Origin: Rachicladosporium sp. CCFEE 5018
Lineage: Eukaryota; Ascomycota; Dothideomycetes; Cladosporiales; Cladosporiaceae
Assembly: GCA_002077045.2 (NCBI GenBank)
Contig: KZ111140.1
Coordinates: forward strand, 3,075,109-3,139,108
DNA length: 64,000 nucleotides
Direction: 5' to 3'
How positions within the stretch are numbered: the stretch's first letter is position 1; every line of letters starts with the position of its first letter. A model generated the notes under the pieces. That model saw nothing but the letters and a program-made list of their open reading frames with translations, was not told the DNA's origin and made no database searches. Positions 43,274-53,999 of the stretch are shown here, one piece after another. Both the position numbers and the translations under genes were made by a program.

Positions 43274-43552
43274 TCAGTCTGCGTTCGCAGCCTTTGGCGG
43301 GTACTCTTTGCCCTCTACCTTTGTCTTGGGCTCGCATTGGCAGCGGTCCTCTAGCTTGACTTGGTCCATGACGCTGGGAATGTGCTGTATCCACGTTAGC
43401 ATAATGACAGCTTACCACCGGAAGCTGTGATGTACGTTGCCACAGCCCCACCAGGAAGCTTTGTCTGGCGGATAGTCAGTGAGGTGAATGTGGTTGGGAG
43501 GAGTATGAGAGAGATGGGTACTGCAGGTCGAGCACGTTGCTTTCTTGCACAT
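43274..43552 (-). CDS. 57-residue cysteine-rich protein
   Basis: Three small exons on the minus strand, 43522-43552, 43436-43464 (29 bases) and 43274-43384, with canonical introns, one with a CTAAC branch site. The product starts MCKKATCSTCNKASWWGCGN, continues HIPSVMDQVK and ends KEYPPKAANAD. It has seven cysteines in CxxxxCxxC, GCG and CQC arrangements and no signal peptide. Similar short Cys-rich proteins (MCxKxxCxxC...WxGCGxH) are widespread and uncharacterised in filamentous fungi. The Cys spacing suggests metal binding. It is too short and too split to appear as a simple open frame. Confidence 0.85.
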
Positions 43553-44078
43553 GATTGGAGATGACTGGTGATGTTACGGAGGCGTGTTCGCTGGAATCGA
43601 GTTGCTATGTCTTGTTGGGAAACAGTCTTTGTACAGGTGAGCGTAGTATATGTACGACGCCTTACCGTCGCCCGCGATGGATGCGCCAGCTTGCCGTCGC
43701 GATATGCCATCCGAGCGATCCGAGGAAGGAGCGGCTGGTCGGCGACTCCTTTACCGCTTGCTCGGTTTAGGTCAAGCTTCCAGCTGCACGTTACACAGCA
43801 CAGAGCTGGTCATTCACAGAACTCGATCTCCCGTGGTGCCCGTCAGCCGAACGCCGGTCATCGCTTCCCTCTGCCGGGGATTCTGTCTTTTGCATCTTGA
43901 TGGCTGCAGCTCCACGGCGATGCCACTGATCTGACTACATCGCGATCTCGCGGTCGACCGTGATCTCCACCGTGGCGCGCGTTCCTGGACCGTGACAAAC
44001 ATTCCAGATCCACTCATCTATCGCAAGGGTGCAGTACTGCTGCCGTCGATCGCAGCGACTCGACAGCATTGATGCACG
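43553..44078. other. Divergent promoter region
   Basis: It lies between the Cys-rich small gene and the Zn2Cys6 gene. No conserved gene recognised. Confidence 0.5.
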
Positions 44079-45743
44079 ATGGACAACACGACAACAATTC
44101 GGCCTGCTCCACTAGCTTGCGACGAGTGCAGACGAAAGCACTTGAGATGCAAAGGTGGTGATCCCTGCCCGAGATGCTCTCTCGAGGGTTTCAGGTGTGC
44201 ATATACGCCTTCACGACGTGGTTTGGCACGGCGTAAGCACGGTCTGAGTGACACGAGAACGACACCAGTACCAACAGGGAGTACCGTGCTCGCGCGGGCA
44301 CGAGCGCCGGCGTCCCCACCGGAGTCTTTGAATACTACCGGCAGTAGCCCAGCTGGCTGGCGTGCACAAGTTACCGGCACAGCCACTGTGAATACATTTA
44401 CTGGTGGTCGAGACGATAGCCTGTTTCCCGACGCGGACGATGCCAAGTGCATTGCACTCTACTATAGCCATTTCCACGAAGCGCATCCAGTGCTCGTATG
44501 TCGGACGCTTTATGCTTCGCATGGCTACCCTCAGAATGTGCATCTGGTCGTGACTTTCATCGGAGCGCAGTATGCACAAGTATCAAGTTCGGCTCTCGCT
44601 AATGCATTACGCGCATCTATGAACCCAATTGATGAGACTCAAGCAAGTAGCGTTCAAGCGCTGCTATTGTACACCATTGTGCTACACGCCCTACATCGAA
44701 CAAACGAGGCTGAGGACTGTCTGGGGCGAGCGGCGAAGATCGCACGGCACATCGGCATGAACGATCCAGCATTTGCCTCGAACACTGCAGGCGGTAATCT
44801 AGAGGTTGAAGAGAGCTATCGAAGGACGTGGTGGGAGCTGCACACTACCGACATCTACGTTGCTGCTCTCCATCGTCGAGTCGCGCCGAGTACGGCCCTG
44901 TTGAGAACGATGCCGCAATTGCCAGGACTATCAGGCCAATCCAGCAATAGATCGCTTCAAAGCTTCGAAAATCGGGTATTTGCTTTGGGACCACGAGTAC
45001 AATACTCCTCAGCTTGTTACAAGATCGAAGCCTCTCGCATCATCAGCCGTATCCTCTCACTAGATCCCACGCATACTACTCACATCAGCGACGTCGAAGC
45101 GGTTGACCACGCAATCGCGAGCTGGAAGCTATATGGTCCGTCCGAACAAACATGCGTGGACAATCATGGCGATGTCGATGTGTCGCTGTTTCAAGCACAT
45201 TACCTTATACTATGTGCAAGCATCTTCCTGCACTTCCCTCGCAGTGCGTTGCCACCCAGAGTGCCCTCGGCGGGCGACATTGCGTGTGCCAGAGCTCAGG
45301 CCGTGGAGATCTCCAGTCCGGCAGCAGCGCATCACACTGCTAAAGCAATAGCGGCGTCGACATCTATGGCGAACCTAGCTGCCTTGCCATGTCCGCTGGA
45401 CAACCACTCCCCTTTCTTTGTCTGCGGGCTGGTGCTAGGCACAGTCGTACAGCTCGCAGCAGCAACGCTACATCTCCATGACCCGTCTCAATTGCAGCGA
45501 CACCGCGATCACGTTGTGCTCATGCTAGGCGCCTTGGGCCACCTTGGCGAGCGATGGACTGTGGCTCGCAATGCTGTTGCTTGTCTCAAGGCTATCTCGC
45601 AGGTGATCTTTGTAGATCCTGCGGTCATGGCTATGCCGGAGCAAGCTTACGTAATTCCCGCGCAATTCGAGAACTTCAGCAACATCGACTGGCTCGACAT
45701 GTTTACGCCGGATGAGATACAAGGTACTGTGTGGAATGGCTGA
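44079..45743 (+). CDS. Zn(II)2Cys6 transcription factor
   Basis: A single-exon 554-residue fungal regulator. The binuclear zinc cluster is at residues 14-40 with the exact spacing C-x2-C-x6-C-x5-C-x2-C-x6-C (ACDECRRKHLRCKGGDPCPRC), followed by a basic linker SRRGLARRKHG. The middle homology region of fungal-specific factors is recognisable (EDCLGRAAKIARHIGMN, ESYRRTWWELHTTDIYVAALH). No coiled coil is obvious after the cluster. The target pathway is unknown; the closest genes are the Cys-rich small protein (divergent) and the metallo-beta-lactamase-fold protein downstream. Confidence 0.93.
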   Translation: MDNTTTIRPAPLACDECRRKHLRCKGGDPCPRCSLEGFRCAYTPSRRGLARRKHGLSDTRTTPVPTGSTVLARARAPASPPESLNTTGSSPAGWRAQVTGTATVNTFTGGRDDSLFPDADDAKCIALYYSHFHEAHPVLVCRTLYASHGYPQNVHLVVTFIGAQYAQVSSSALANALRASMNPIDETQASSVQALLLYTIVLHALHRTNEAEDCLGRAAKIARHIGMNDPAFASNTAGGNLEVEESYRRTWWELHTTDIYVAALHRRVAPSTALLRTMPQLPGLSGQSSNRSLQSFENRVFALGPRVQYSSACYKIEASRIISRILSLDPTHTTHISDVEAVDHAIASWKLYGPSEQTCVDNHGDVDVSLFQAHYLILCASIFLHFPRSALPPRVPSAGDIACARAQAVEISSPAAAHHTAKAIAASTSMANLAALPCPLDNHSPFFVCGLVLGTVVQLAAATLHLHDPSQLQRHRDHVVLMLGALGHLGERWTVARNAVACLKAISQVIFVDPAVMAMPEQAYVIPAQFENFSNIDWLDMFTPDEIQGTVWNG

Positions 45744-46406
45744 GCTTCAGAAACCATTGATTCGGTTCTCTACGACCATCTTCATGATCTCGGCAGCGAT
45801 ATCACAGCGAGATCGCATTTGACAGGGAGATGCATTGACTTTGCACAAAATGGTCCCCAGATCGGCGTCCAAGGCGTAGACAAGATTGAACCCATGCTCA
45901 CAATTGACCGGTGAGCTTAAGCATCACACCAATGTTTGTCAGTGACAGCGACTAAAAGCGACTCCTGCCTGGTCTGCATAATGAGTACATTTAATGGCAA
46001 TCCTCTTGGTCAACGCCTGAAACATCAAGTGCCGACCGGGTACTTCAGCACCGTCTTGGCAGCCCAGATCCCGAGTTCTTGGGCATCATTACTATAGCAC
46101 GACGTGGATCATTCAGCCCAAAGATACACCCAACAGGACCATCCCGGACAGCACTGTAACTCACCGGTCTACGCTGCTGCGGCATTGCTTGTAATTGGCG
46201 CAATCTCAGCATCCTGCCGCTTCCGCTGCACCGGCGCTCGGGGACTGTTTCGGGGACTACTCATGAAACCTGCCCTAGCATGCTTTATTACAATGTTGGT
46301 TTGACTGCGCCGCAATACTGCAGCTCTCGTTACAGCATATGCCTACTGTTTCGTCGTTTGCTCTTCTGTGTTCTTCATCTCCGCCGACTTTGCATACCAC
46401 AAAGGC
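45744..46406. other. Intergenic
   Basis: 663 bases between two plus-strand genes. No conserved frame, RNA or repeat recognised. Confidence 0.5.
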
Positions 46407-47402
46407 ATGGCACCTGAACCGCCCCAATTCCATCTTTCGAACGGAACAGACAGGCCACCAAAAGTCCATAGTATCTACGTCCCTTCGACGAATTCCTGGC
46501 AGTACGTCGTTGTTGATCCTTCAACTCAACGTTGCGTTGTCGTGGATCCGGTCCGTGACAGTTGCAAAGATAGTGCTGTACTCTCCACAGAAGCCGCGGA
46601 CAAGCTCGTCGACCTCGTCAAGCAGCATGGCTACATTGTCGACTTGATTGTCGAGACACACTCATCGCCCTCGCCACCTCAGACAGCAGCATGGTACCTT
46701 CGAATGCAATTTGGCGACTGGCAGGGTGCCCCACCTCGACTATGCAGCGACGGTACAGTCTCGGCGATGGAGAGGCTGTGGCAGCGGAAGTACGGCAAGA
46801 CTCGCAAGTTCGTCACGTCTCTGGGAAAGGCGCTCGAAGACGGCTCGTCGATCATGGTTGGTCGGATGAAAGTACAGTGTCTGCATCTCGCTGGTTTCGG
46901 AACGCCGCATCGTCGTGGTTTCCTGATCGGGAACTGCATTTTCGGCGCACACTCGGTGGCACTCCTATCGCAGGACAGCTGGCGGACTAGCTGGAGCAGT
47001 AATCTCGCACAGCAGGACCAGATGACTGCTGCTCCGACTAATGCAGAGACTTGCAATCAAGTCTGGTCTTCCATGCAACGAGTCCTGTCCCTCCCGGAGA
47101 GTACGAGGGTATATCTGGAACAGGGTGTCCAAAGCTCGGGCGCTGAGGGACCCTGGCACGACGTCCGACACTGTCGGGCCATGAATCCATATCTTGGTCT
47201 GAGTGCTCAGGACCTCTGTATCCGTTGGGAGGGCGAGAGACAGGCACATAGAGAGCCGGGACAGAGGCGACGAAGTCTTCTGCAGGCTCCTTCTGTGATG
47301 CAGAAGATGAGGCCGAAGCCGCCAAGGAGTCATGGAGCGGATTTCGGGTCTGTAGAGCTGGACTCTGTGGAACTGGAGAGGTTGCCGAGGGAGGTGCTGT
47401 GA
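46407..47402 (+). CDS. Metallo-beta-lactamase-fold protein lacking metal ligands
   Basis: 331 residues from ATG 46407; the frame is open upstream but without ATG. The beginning follows the glyoxalase-II/persulfide-dioxygenase-like pattern: SIYVPSTNSWQYVVVDPSTQ, VVVDPV, and a helix STEAADKLVDLVKQHGY before LIVETH. In active members the next residues are HxHxDH. Here they are HSSPSPPQ (46659-46682). The GHTPDH-like site reads GFGTPH and the GDS aspartate site reads GAHS. The fold appears kept while all recognisable metal-binding residues are replaced, so hydrolase or dioxygenase activity is unlikely. It could be a regulatory pseudoenzyme. Confidence 0.8.
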   Translation: MAPEPPQFHLSNGTDRPPKVHSIYVPSTNSWQYVVVDPSTQRCVVVDPVRDSCKDSAVLSTEAADKLVDLVKQHGYIVDLIVETHSSPSPPQTAAWYLRMQFGDWQGAPPRLCSDGTVSAMERLWQRKYGKTRKFVTSLGKALEDGSSIMVGRMKVQCLHLAGFGTPHRRGFLIGNCIFGAHSVALLSQDSWRTSWSSNLAQQDQMTAAPTNAETCNQVWSSMQRVLSLPESTRVYLEQGVQSSGAEGPWHDVRHCRAMNPYLGLSAQDLCIRWEGERQAHREPGQRRRSLLQAPSVMQKMRPKPPRSHGADFGSVELDSVELERLPREVL

Positions 47403-47594
47403 GTCGTGCTAGGTGTGCGAGTGCGGGCGCAGGCAGCGTGCTTGCGTGAATCGCGTATGCGAGGCGTTGCGGGACGACACAGGTAGCTACATTGTAATGA
47501 GGTTCTCGCCGATGTGATATTCACATTCCATTATTGTAGCCAAACATACAGTAGCACAAGCGATAATGAGAGCCAGCAGAGCGAGAGGGAGACT

Positions 47595-48545
47595 TCAAGA
47601 CACTTCGATGCTTCCTTCCGGTACGCCTTTCGTACTCTTTAGCCTTCGAGCAAGGAACTGCATAATCGGCATCATCTCGTCTCTGTTGCTAGGCATGCCG
47701 TCGCCAGATCTGCGATACCGCTTGATGTCAAGATGTTCGAAGTTCCGCTTGAGTTTCTCCTCCGCAGTGGAAGTGACTGCTGATGCACTTGAGCCACCAC
47801 ACACTAGCACTGGCGTCTTGCACTTTGCCATGAGAGCAGCGGATGCTTCACTGGGCAAAGCACCACCGATACTGATGACTCCACCGAGTTCTCTCGTCGT
47901 TGTGTCGTTTGATGGCTGATGCAGCGCGACTATACCCATATTAGCACAAACAGTCAATCAAGAAACGTGAGAGAGGTAGGAGGACTGACGCGCTGTACTC
48001 AGTCCGACCATTCCGCCCTGCCCATACGCCATAATCAGTACTTCGCGGTGAGAATAGCTGCACTTCTCGACCAGGACATCGTTGATCAGGACCTTGATCA
48101 ACTCAGTCGACTCTCGGAGCCCAGCATCGGCATCTAGGCCTCCGTTCGACGAGTCGAAAATGATGTCGTCGCCCCAGTGAGCGCCTTCGAGATCTAGCAG
48201 GGCTATGGGTCCTCGTATCGCGATGCACACCGTCTCTGGCAGGTTCATTTGTTTACCCAGCCGGGCAAATGACTCGTGGCCATCTCCGAGACCATGGAGG
48301 AGAATGAGGGCATTGGTGGGCTTGTCGGTATTAGGTGCTACAGAGAGGCTTAGTCAAGTCCAGTATACCGATCACAGTATACCGATCGGACAGCAAACGA
48401 TATCAGGAGTAACCCCTGGTAGTGGCCACTAGCACATGTTCTAGACGCGTGGAGAAGCCGATGTGGCTGAGCAGAACTTACGTGGTACAATTGCTAGCTT
48501 GACTATGCTCAGGAAGTCCGCAGGGACCGGTAGACGCCCGGGCAT
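47595..48545 (-). CDS. Phospholipase/carboxylesterase-like alpha/beta hydrolase without catalytic Ser
   Basis: Three exons on the minus strand, 48482-48545, 47990-48337 and 47595-47929, encode 248 residues. The fold is recognisable from NALILLHGLGDGHESFARLG and the acyl-thioesterase-like layout. The elbow that reads GFSQGG in active acyl-protein thioesterases is AYGQGG here (about 48011-48030), so the nucleophile is Gly. Later segments ISIGGALPSE and TPVLVCGGSSAS follow the family pattern. The start MPGRLPVPADFLSIVKLAIVP was chosen because it gives a clean GTAAGT junction. Lack of the Ser may be a property of this fungal subgroup rather than decay. Confidence 0.82.
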
Positions 48546-49156
48546 TGCTGGTCGAGCTGAATGAGACTGACACCAGCTACTTGGATTATGTACTGATTCA
48601 CTGTGGTAGATTGAATGATACCTACCCAGTTAGTATGGTGGAGAGCGGTACTCTGGCCATGGCCAGAAGTCTTGTCTGCCAAGCACCTGCCGCGCATGCT
48701 TGGCCACGGTTGTCTGATTCTTGCTTTCTCGTACCTGAGCTCCGCCGACTTCATCCGCGTCTCACCACGACACAGTGAATGGAAAAGTGTGTTTGATGAG
48801 AGTTTGGCGAATCCATTTGACACACGCAGACTCTGGCTTCACATTCATGGCGGCAAACTCGCGTCTCAGGGACAGCTGAGACTGCTGCATTGACTGGCTC
48901 ATGGCAACACGGGCCTGCGTCCATGGTGGGGGACAGCGCCACGAAAGCAGGGATGCATGACGCAAGCTACCGAATTGTTTGGAAGCTTTGGTGGGGTCGG
49001 CGGCAGTGCATGAGCATTGGATGAGGGTATATCTCGACTCGAACTGTTCCCTTCTTCCTCACCCAACTGCATCATCAAACTCACTTTCATACCACCAACT
49101 CACCAACCACTTACTCGACTACCACATTCAATAATACTACTCACTCAACCGGAATC
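48546..49156. other. Divergent promoter region
   Basis: Upstream of both the carboxylesterase-like gene and the CipC-like gene. The stretch before 49157 is rich in CACTCACCAACCACTT-type pyrimidine/CA sequence, typical of fungal 5' leaders. No gene recognised. Confidence 0.5.
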
Positions 49157-49658
49157 ATGTTCGGCTTCGGTGATGCTCAGCAAGTAGGTGGACCGACGCG
49201 CCAGCAGCACGCCGCACTCGATCTGACATACCACAGGACTACAACCAGGTATACAACAACGATGGCCAGCAAGAGAACAAGGCCGAGTTCAGCCACGAGC
49301 TCGTTGCCGGTGGCGCCTCTTTCATGGCCATGAAGATGTTTGTACGTCACTCCTCCATCCCTCCTTCCTCCTCACCTTAACCATCTAACATCAAGATTAG
49401 GAGGACCGCCAGCGCAAGGAGGGCAAGCCAGTCTCCCATCAGTTCGCCAAGGAGCTCCTCGCGGGCTTCGCGGGCGGTGAGGTCGACCGTCTTGCCGAGA
49501 CCAAGGGCGAGGACGAGTGGGACCGCGAGAAGGCGAAGCACGAGGCCAAGAAGCGCTCCGAGCAGCTGTACGATCAGCACTACGGGCAGGACGACCAGTA
49601 CGACCCCAACAACCGCGATGCGCCTAGCCACATCCAGGATAGCTTCGGCGGGTACTAG
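49157..49658 (+). CDS. CipC-like stress/antibiotic response protein
   Basis: Three exons, 49157-49183, 49237-49341 and 49401-49658, encode 129 residues. The protein starts MFGFGDAQQDYNQVYN, has AEFSHELVAGGASFMAMKMFEDRQ, then HQFAKELLAGFAGGEVDRLAETKG and a hydrophilic Gln/Asp/Tyr-rich tail. This is the fungal CipC/DUF3759 family, named for a protein induced by concanamycin in Aspergillus and often strongly expressed under stress or on plants. The two A/G-rich amphipathic helices are the family signature. Molecular role unknown. Confidence 0.9.
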
Positions 49659-50050
49659 ACTGCATGGCAGTCTGAACACTGGGCTCGTGTGAGCGACAGA
49701 AGTAACGGCTGAGATGACAGAAAGTCATCGGTGTTTGCTTAGTGGAGGCCAATGAATGCATCCCAGACACAAGCTCATTACAACATGTTCGATACCCGCG
49801 ACTTGTGCCATCACTCCACATATGACCTCTGACTAGTCGTTGTACCTTGCTCACGATCAATGGAGCCCAGTCGCCAGTGAGCCCAGACAGTGAAAGTGAG
49901 GGCAGTATACTTGCTAGGCTAGGTCTAAATGATGATGCTATTGTTGCTTGCCAATAAGAAACTACTGAACGCCATAGCCCATTCTTCTGCCCCACTGCTT
50001 ACCAGCCATTATGTACACTTCTCCCCTGCCATAGATATCTACATCCTCCG
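49659..50050. other. Intergenic between convergent genes
   Basis: 3' regions only. Nothing recognised. Confidence 0.5.
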
Positions 50051-53000
50051 CTAGCACTTCCCTAAGAGTGCATCTGCCGCCGCACAGGTACTGGAGCTCC
50101 TCACACTGCTGCTGCTTCTGGACGTCGATGTCGGCGGCGCGGTAAGCGTGGCCAACGTCGAGCTCGAGCTCAATGTAACAAACACAATCGATGTGCTCAC
50201 GCTAGTCCGCGTGCTCGTGCTGGTGACGATACTGATACTCGTCAATGCTCCGCTGACGGACGTCGACGTCGTCCAGAGACCACCGAGTGGACAGGTAAGA
50301 GCGCCGCCGAGACCAGTGATGCAGGATGTAATCGTTGTAGTAGTGAACATTGTTGTCGTCAAGGAAGACGGCAGCGACGTTGTTGTCGTGGTGACGACAG
50401 GTCCAAGCTGCGTGACATAGAACGGCGTCGTTGGCCAGACCGTCAAGCTTGTGACGCCTGAGCCCGCAACAGCCGTCGCAGTAGCACTACTACTCGCCGG
50501 ACTGCCTGCCATCGTACTGCTCCCCGAGCCGCCATTGACGGGTCCAATGAACCCACCTCCTAGACCTCCAGACGCCGAAGCACCGGCACTGACCGGTGCA
50601 GAAGCGCCCGCCGACACGCCTGAAGAGCCAGCACTGACGCCTGCGCCTACACTGGCGCTGATTCCGGCAGACAGTCCGAGTGAGGCTGAAGCACTGCCTT
50701 GAAGGAGTGTGGTACTGCCTGCTGTGAGGGCACCTCCAGTGCCGGCACCAGCGCCTGGCGTGGCTGTTACACCGACGGTGGCGCAGCCGTTGATGATATT
50801 GCCGCCATTTGCGCAGGTAGTCGAACCACTGGTTGTGAGCGCACTTGCTACGGCACTCGTGAGGCCATTGGCTCCAGTTGTGACTCCTGCTCCCGGAGAA
50901 GTTGCCGTGGCAGTGGATGATGTGAGCGGCACAACAGACGGATCTGCGGTCTGCGTGGACCCGTTTGGTTGATCGGCAACAGGATAGTAGTTCACCTTCC
51001 GTATACCCGCGACGAAGCGACTGATAGCTGGCGTGAAGCCCATGACAGGCCCACTGTAGAGGTAGCAAGTACCCGAGCCAGCGCCTTGATTAGCGCCTAC
51101 GTACGTCCAGGCCGTGCAGGTGCTATTCGAGGCATCACAGGCTTGGAAGCAGTCATTGAACGTGCTTGAAGCGCCTGCTGTACTGAACGGAGCACCGGTC
51201 GTGGCGTTGCCGCAGCTGAGAACGTACTCGTTGCCATTTTCCACGATCTCCCGAGTGCCATTCATCTGGCAACGGTAGGCCGGCCGAGATGAGGTTGCGG
51301 CGGCAGAGGAGCTGGTGGTCGAAGCGGTGCCTGCGATACCGCCGAGACCCGGATTCGGCAGGCTTGCGGAGATGGTTGAGGGCAATGTGACAGTCGACGG
51401 GAGAGTCAGAATTGAGGTCAGCGAGATGCTGGACGGTAATGTGACGGTCGACAGTGAGCTCGGCACCGTTGGAGAAGTCAAGCTGAGGCTTGCGCTTGGC
51501 AGTGTCGGAGAGGTAAGGCTAAGACTTGTGCTTGGCGCCGATGTTGAAGCACTAGTGGTCTGAGGGGGCGAGCCTCCGGGTAACAGTGTCGTAAGCGGGT
51601 TCCCGCTAGGCGTTGTAAATCCGGCGGCAAGCGATAGTATCGTCAGAGTAGGCGAGCTGAGTATTAGACTGCCACTCGGGAGAGAAGACAAGCCTGTGGA
51701 GAGCGTCGGAGTCGTGATAGAAGGAACAGTAATCCCAGGAGTCCCGACTGATGTGGACGGCAGCGTGAAGGAGAAAGATGGTATAGTCGCGGACACAGTT
51801 GGTACCGATATCGCGCTCAGCGTTGGCGACGTACCCGTGAGAGAGAGCGTGAAGGTGCTTCCCGTGGGGAGGCTCAACGATGCGCTCGGTACTGTAAGGG
51901 AGAAATGCGGGACTGTCACAGTCGACAGGTCGGTGTTCGTCACTCCTGTAGGGAGACTATAAGAGAAACTTGGGCCAGCCATGGTGATCGAAGGTATGCC
52001 AGGTGTCGCGAGGCCAGACAAAGAAGTCGAAGGTACAGTGATAGATCCCGACGGCAAAGAGACCGTGGGCAGTGTTAGGGACGGATTGCCCACGGTGACA
52101 CTCGACAGAGAGAGAGTCGGATTCGGCATTGTCACCGACAGACTAGTCGTCGGCATGCTCAATGTAGGTACCGAGAGACCCGTCGATGGCACCGACGGCG
52201 AGATCGTTGGTGCACCAGGAGTAGCGAGGGAAACGGTAGGCACACTAAGCGACATACTCGGGACACCGGTCAACGTTCCGAGCAGACTGCTAGCGTCAGG
52301 CAGCGCCGTGCTCAAGACCGGCGCGAAGCTACTGATCGGCGCTAGGACTGCTGAGTGCGAGTACGTCGGAATATTGGACACCATACTGATGCTCGTCGCG
52401 GCATCATTGGCATTGCCCGCGATTTTCTGGACAGCTCTCTTACTGACCAGGACGACCGTGTTGGTGCCATTGGCGACACGACCGCCAGATCCGCCAAAGC
52501 TACTAACGAATGTGCAGACTCCGTTGGCGTACGTGAAGCCAGAACATGTTGTGGCTGCTGTACACTCGTCGGAGCAGTCAGTGTAGCTGCCTGCGGGTAT
52601 AGTAGTGGTGTTGGTGCTTGTAGGGAAGCCGTAGTTGCAGAGTACTTCGTACAGGCCACCGCTGGCGTCCAAGTATTGCGCTCCGTCTGCAGCGGGACAC
52701 GAAAGATCAACGGGTACCATGGCAGTCCAACGGGAATCTGCGACTTCAGTCCCTAGCGCTGACTTGAGCCAGCACATTGAGGTAGTCTGGTCAAATGTGA
52801 CTCCATTACAGCCAGATGTAAAGTCGCACACATTTGCGCATGATTGCGCATTCGGCTGTGGTACTGATACCGTGTCATAGCCAAGCCGGTTCGTGCTGCA
52901 CTCGATCTGGTAGCTATGCCCCCTCGCAGCAAGGTAATTCGTCCCCTCGTCTCCAGGGCAAGTGAAGATCGGCAGTACAGTCGCACTCGGGATCGGCAGG

Positions 53001-53999
53001 CTAAGCGACGTACCAACCGAGGGCAGAGATACACTGACGGAGGGAAGAGACGTGCTCGGTATCGCGAATGACGTGACGGAGACGTTGAGGCTGCTGAGCG
53101 ACAGCGTCGGTAAGGTCAGTGACGGCAGAGGTGAGGTTGGCAACTGCGGCAGGGAGATCGATAGTGTTGTCAGGGTCGGCAAAGAGCTGAGAGATAGTGT
53201 CGGCACAGCCACAGACACGCTGGGCACGGATAGCGATAAGCTGGGGATCTGTCAGAGTCATTAGGCAGTGTATTTTGGAGGGAGCAGTGCTGTACTCACC
53301 GAGACGCTTGGAACGGTAACGTTGCCGATGCTCAACGAGTCTGTCGGAAGCGATAGCGACAAGGAGAGACTCGGTAAAGTCGCAGGTACAGTTATGGATG
53401 GGAGTGTCAGCGATAAGCTGAGCGTCGGTAGGCTGAGGCTGAGACTTGTCGATGGCGCTGTCAAAGATGGCAGCGTTGGTAGCGTCAAGGAGAGACTCAG
53501 ATCAGTGCTTGGTAGGGTCAACGTTAGACCCGTTGACAAGCTCAGCGAAGGCTGCACAGGCAGCCCCGTTGAAAGGCTGAGGGACAGATCGATGGATGTC
53601 GATGGTAGTGTCAGCAGTGGTAATCCAAGCGATGTTGACGGCAACGATAGGCTCGGCAGGCTCGGGAATGCCGTCGGTATGGACACACTGGATAGTCCAT
53701 CAGTAGCGTTTAGCAGTCCAGTCGCGAAGATCGTGACCGTCAAGGCCGGTAATGTGACTGTCAGAGTGGGCTCGCAGGTAGCTGTTCCTGTCAGTATTGA
53801 TTCCAATACTCGTGGCCAGCGCGATACCCTAGTAACACCTACCACTCGTTGGCGGACCAGCGCCCAGCTCGACTGTTGGTGCTGCATTGGTGCCCCCTCC
53901 AGCGCCTCCATCAGTCCCAAATTGAGCAGATTGTGCGTTGACTGCCGAAACCCCAAGTAGTAAGGAGAGCCATCGTCCTGGGACTCGGCGTGAATTCAT
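50051..53999 (-). CDS. Large secreted LSLS-repeat protein with PAN/Apple-like domains
   Basis: Three exons on the minus strand, 53843-53999, 53300-53787 and 50051-53248, encode 1280 residues. A signal peptide MNSRRVPGRWLSLLLGVSAVNA starts it. Residues of about 70-320 and 480-800 are long low-complexity tracts in which Ser/Thr/Pro alternate with Leu/Val (SLSLPT, TLPSTSLSL, TVPS). Cys-containing PAN/Apple-like modules are at about 325-400, 400-480 and 875-955 (for example CANVCDFTSGCNGVTFD and CSDECTAATTCSGFTY). The C-terminal part is Ser/Gly/Thr-rich and ends ADALLGKC. It is most likely an O-glycosylated cell-wall or adhesin-like protein. No GPI signal is clear. Confidence 0.85.
50640..53780 (-). 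repeat. Degenerate coding repeats of the SLSLPT/TLPS type
   Basis: Dozens of imperfect 4-8 codon units with alternating polar and aliphatic residues are interrupted by the PAN-like modules. The antisense strand therefore also has long open frames, which are by-products. Confidence 0.75.

Noticed and set aside
50148..53264. Long plus-strand open frames opposite the LSLS-repeat gene
   Set aside because: They are antisense by-products of biased codon composition. They lack starts, splice sites and protein-like character, while the minus strand has a signal peptide and Cys modules.
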